64,000 bases of DNA from Rhizobium sp. RCAM05350 (GTDB taxonomy: Bacteria > Pseudomonadota > Alphaproteobacteria > Rhizobiales > Rhizobiaceae), in assembly GCA_024426085.1 (NCBI GenBank), contig CP087974.1, positions 3,568,001-3,632,000 on the forward strand, in the 5' to 3' direction. Of this stretch, positions 62,953 through 64,000 are shown in pieces. The notes under the pieces are model-generated. The model searched no databases. It had not been told where the DNA came from and worked only from the letters and a program-made list of their open reading frames with translations. Position numbers and translations under genes: made by a program. Every line of letters starts with the position of its first letter. The first letter of the stretch is position 1.

Positions 62953-63282
62953 ATGATTGAAGCTGCCAATATCACCACTGTCCTGCGAACGCTTGCCGAC
63001 CCCACGCGGCGCGCCGTGTTCGAGCGCGTCGCTGGCTCGGATGAAATTACGGTGGTCGAACTGACGCGGGGCAGCGGGGTGACGCAGGGTGCCATCTCCC
63101 AGCACCTCAAGTCGCTGAAGCAGGCGGGTCTGGTCGTCGAGCGTCCGGAAGGCCGCAACGTCTACTATCGCGCGCGGCCGGAAGGCCTCGAGCCGCTTGT
63201 CGACTGGATGGGCCATTATGGTGCCTTCTGGCGCGACCGCTTTGCCAATCTCAGAACCTTGCTCAAGGAGATCGATCCATGA
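62953..63282 (+). CDS. ArsR family regulator paired with an SRPBCC protein
   Basis: 109 residues, intact. LRTLADPTRRAVFERVAGSDEITVVEL, recognition helix VTQGAISQHLKSLKQAGLV and wing VERPEGRNVYYRARPEGLEPLVDWM are typical of the SRPBCC-linked ArsR subgroup, with no metal-site cysteines. Its TGA overlaps the next ATG (ATGA). It probably represses its own operon through the repeats that overlap its promoter. Confidence 0.93.
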   Translation: MIEAANITTVLRTLADPTRRAVFERVAGSDEITVVELTRGSGVTQGAISQHLKSLKQAGLVVERPEGRNVYYRARPEGLEPLVDWMGHYGAFWRDRFANLRTLLKEIDP

Positions 63283-63762
63283 CCGACGCTGCATTGAAGA
63301 GCGATACGCAGGACATCGTGGTGGACGAGGTGTTCCCACATACGCCCGAGACGATCTGGAAGGCGTTGACATCGGGTGACCTGATTGCCCGCTGGTTGAT
63401 GGCTCCGACCGGGTTTGAGGCGGTTGAGGGGACGCATTTCACCTATCAGACGACACCAGCAGGTGAATGGGACGGGGTTATCCGTTGCCAAGTGCTGCAG
63501 GTGATCCCCAATCAACGCCTGGCCTATGCCTGGAAAGGCGGGCATGCGGGAAATACTGGCTACGGCTCGCCGCTCGATACAATCGTGACCTGGATGCTCA
63601 CCAAGGTTGAAAGCGGCACACGCGTTCGGCTTGTTCATTCCGGCTTCGTGCTGCCGAAGAATGACGTTGCCTACCAGAACATGAGCAATGGCTGGAAGAA
63701 GGTTGTTCTGCAATCTGGACGCGGTTGTGGCTGAGCAAGATGGGACGAAATCCCTGCATTGA
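63279..63762 (+). CDS. SRPBCC/AHSA1 domain protein
   Basis: About 160 residues: IVVDEVFPHTPETIWKALTSGDLIARWLM, FTYQTTPAGEWDGVIRCQVL, LAYAWKGGHAGNTGYGSPLDTIVTW and VRLVHSGFVLP. These match the AHSA1 (Aha1-like) hydrophobic-ligand fold. A break near 63714 hides the end, NLDAVVAEQDGTKSLH, with TGA at 63760-63762. It is coupled to the ArsR gene. The ligand is unknown. Confidence 0.88.
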
Positions 63763-63810
63763 CGACGCCTGGCGCACCGCCTTTCTGAAGGTGCGCCCAA
63801 ATGGATGCCT

Positions 63811-63851
63811 GCGAATGGAGGCAGTGCTGCGGAAGGCCGGGCTCCATTCGC
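63811..63851. repeat. Ten-base perfect inverted repeat in a spacer
   Basis: GCGAATGGAG (63811-63820) and CTCCATTCGC (63842-63851) are exact reverse complements, 21 bases apart. A second hairpin GGCGCACC/GGTGCGCC lies just before (63771-63797). No T tract follows either. They could end the ArsR-SRPBCC transcript. Confidence 0.35.
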
Positions 63852-63968
63852 ATGGTTGCTGAAATCATAACTTCCTGTCGGTCCCATTTCCGGTCTGCCC
63901 ATGAGCAGCGCCGGCGAGTCCGTGTGCGCGTGCGATTTACTTTCAACTGCATCTTGAGGAGAAGAGAG

Positions 63969-64000
63969 ATGAGCAAGGCTTTTATCGGTGGATGTGCCTG
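63969..64000 (+). CDS. Start of a GFA-family protein (glutathione-dependent formaldehyde-activating enzyme-like)
   Basis: Only MSKAFIGGCAC is in the window. The GGCAC block right after the start is the first zinc-cysteine motif (GxCxCG) of the GFA/CENP-V family. GAGGAGAAGAG provides a strong SD. The call rests on ten residues, so it is tentative. Confidence 0.5.
   Translation, partial: MSKAFIGGCA

Overview
The window is chromosomal DNA of an alphaproteobacterium of the order Rhizobiales, most likely Rhizobiaceae. The signs are an Omp10-type lipoprotein, homospermidine synthase, DUF1036 next to pyruvate kinase, several small DUF families typical of alphaproteobacteria (DUF1244, DUF2312, DUF465), and a RIME1-type intergenic palindromic element known from rhizobia. 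The gene content is mostly housekeeping. I see no phage, insertion sequence, CRISPR array, tRNA, rRNA or defence island.

The most important property for any user is technical. Almost every long gene is interrupted by single-base insertions or deletions, usually in short homopolymers, at roughly one per kilobase (about 70 can be recognised). In each case the protein continues in another frame with normal family sequence, and some pairs cancel each other. This looks like uncorrected sequencing error rather than gene decay, so each such gene is given once over its full extent with the frame breaks listed.

Layout. 1-9066: 5' part of a threonine aldolase gene; the glutamate synthase operon gltB - small membrane ORF - gltD; a Do/HtrA protease. 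9188-16033: envelope genes (SGNH/DUF459 protein, MltB-type transglycosylase, galU, beta-barrel protein, NfeD plus SPFH pair). 16149-17992: queCDE under a preQ1-I (type 2) riboswitch. 17989-24021: hemH, a LysM-bearing 5'-nucleotidase, omp10, homospermidine synthase and a small secreted protein. 24191-29520: tyrosine/homogentisate catabolism (maiA, fahA, hmgA, hpd) with a MarR and an Lrp regulator. 29803-34676: a diguanylate cyclase and the operon pepF - pabB - pabC - yciI.

34881-43495: a sigma-54 response regulator, a DUF882 protein, msrB-msrA, DUF2312, DUF1244 with an N-formylglutamate amidohydrolase, and DUF1036-pyk. 43564-48777: an unknown Ala-rich protein, an alpha/beta hydrolase, a TPR protein, rpmJ, purK-purE and two divergent DUF465 genes. 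48973-56069: an ArsR regulator, a TauE-type exporter, a ThiE-like protein, a Sel1-repeat protein, the RIME1 element, efp, suhB and a MotA/MotB-like stator pair. 56199-64000: an FAD dehydrogenase, an orphan TctC/Bug protein, an ABC exporter, rpmE, an FtrA-type regulator divergent from a rhodanese, an ArsR-SRPBCC pair, and the start of a GFA-family gene.

I did not find a clearly novel system. The best leads are the queuosine riboswitch, the stator-like pair, the small ORF between gltB and gltD, and several unassigned operators.
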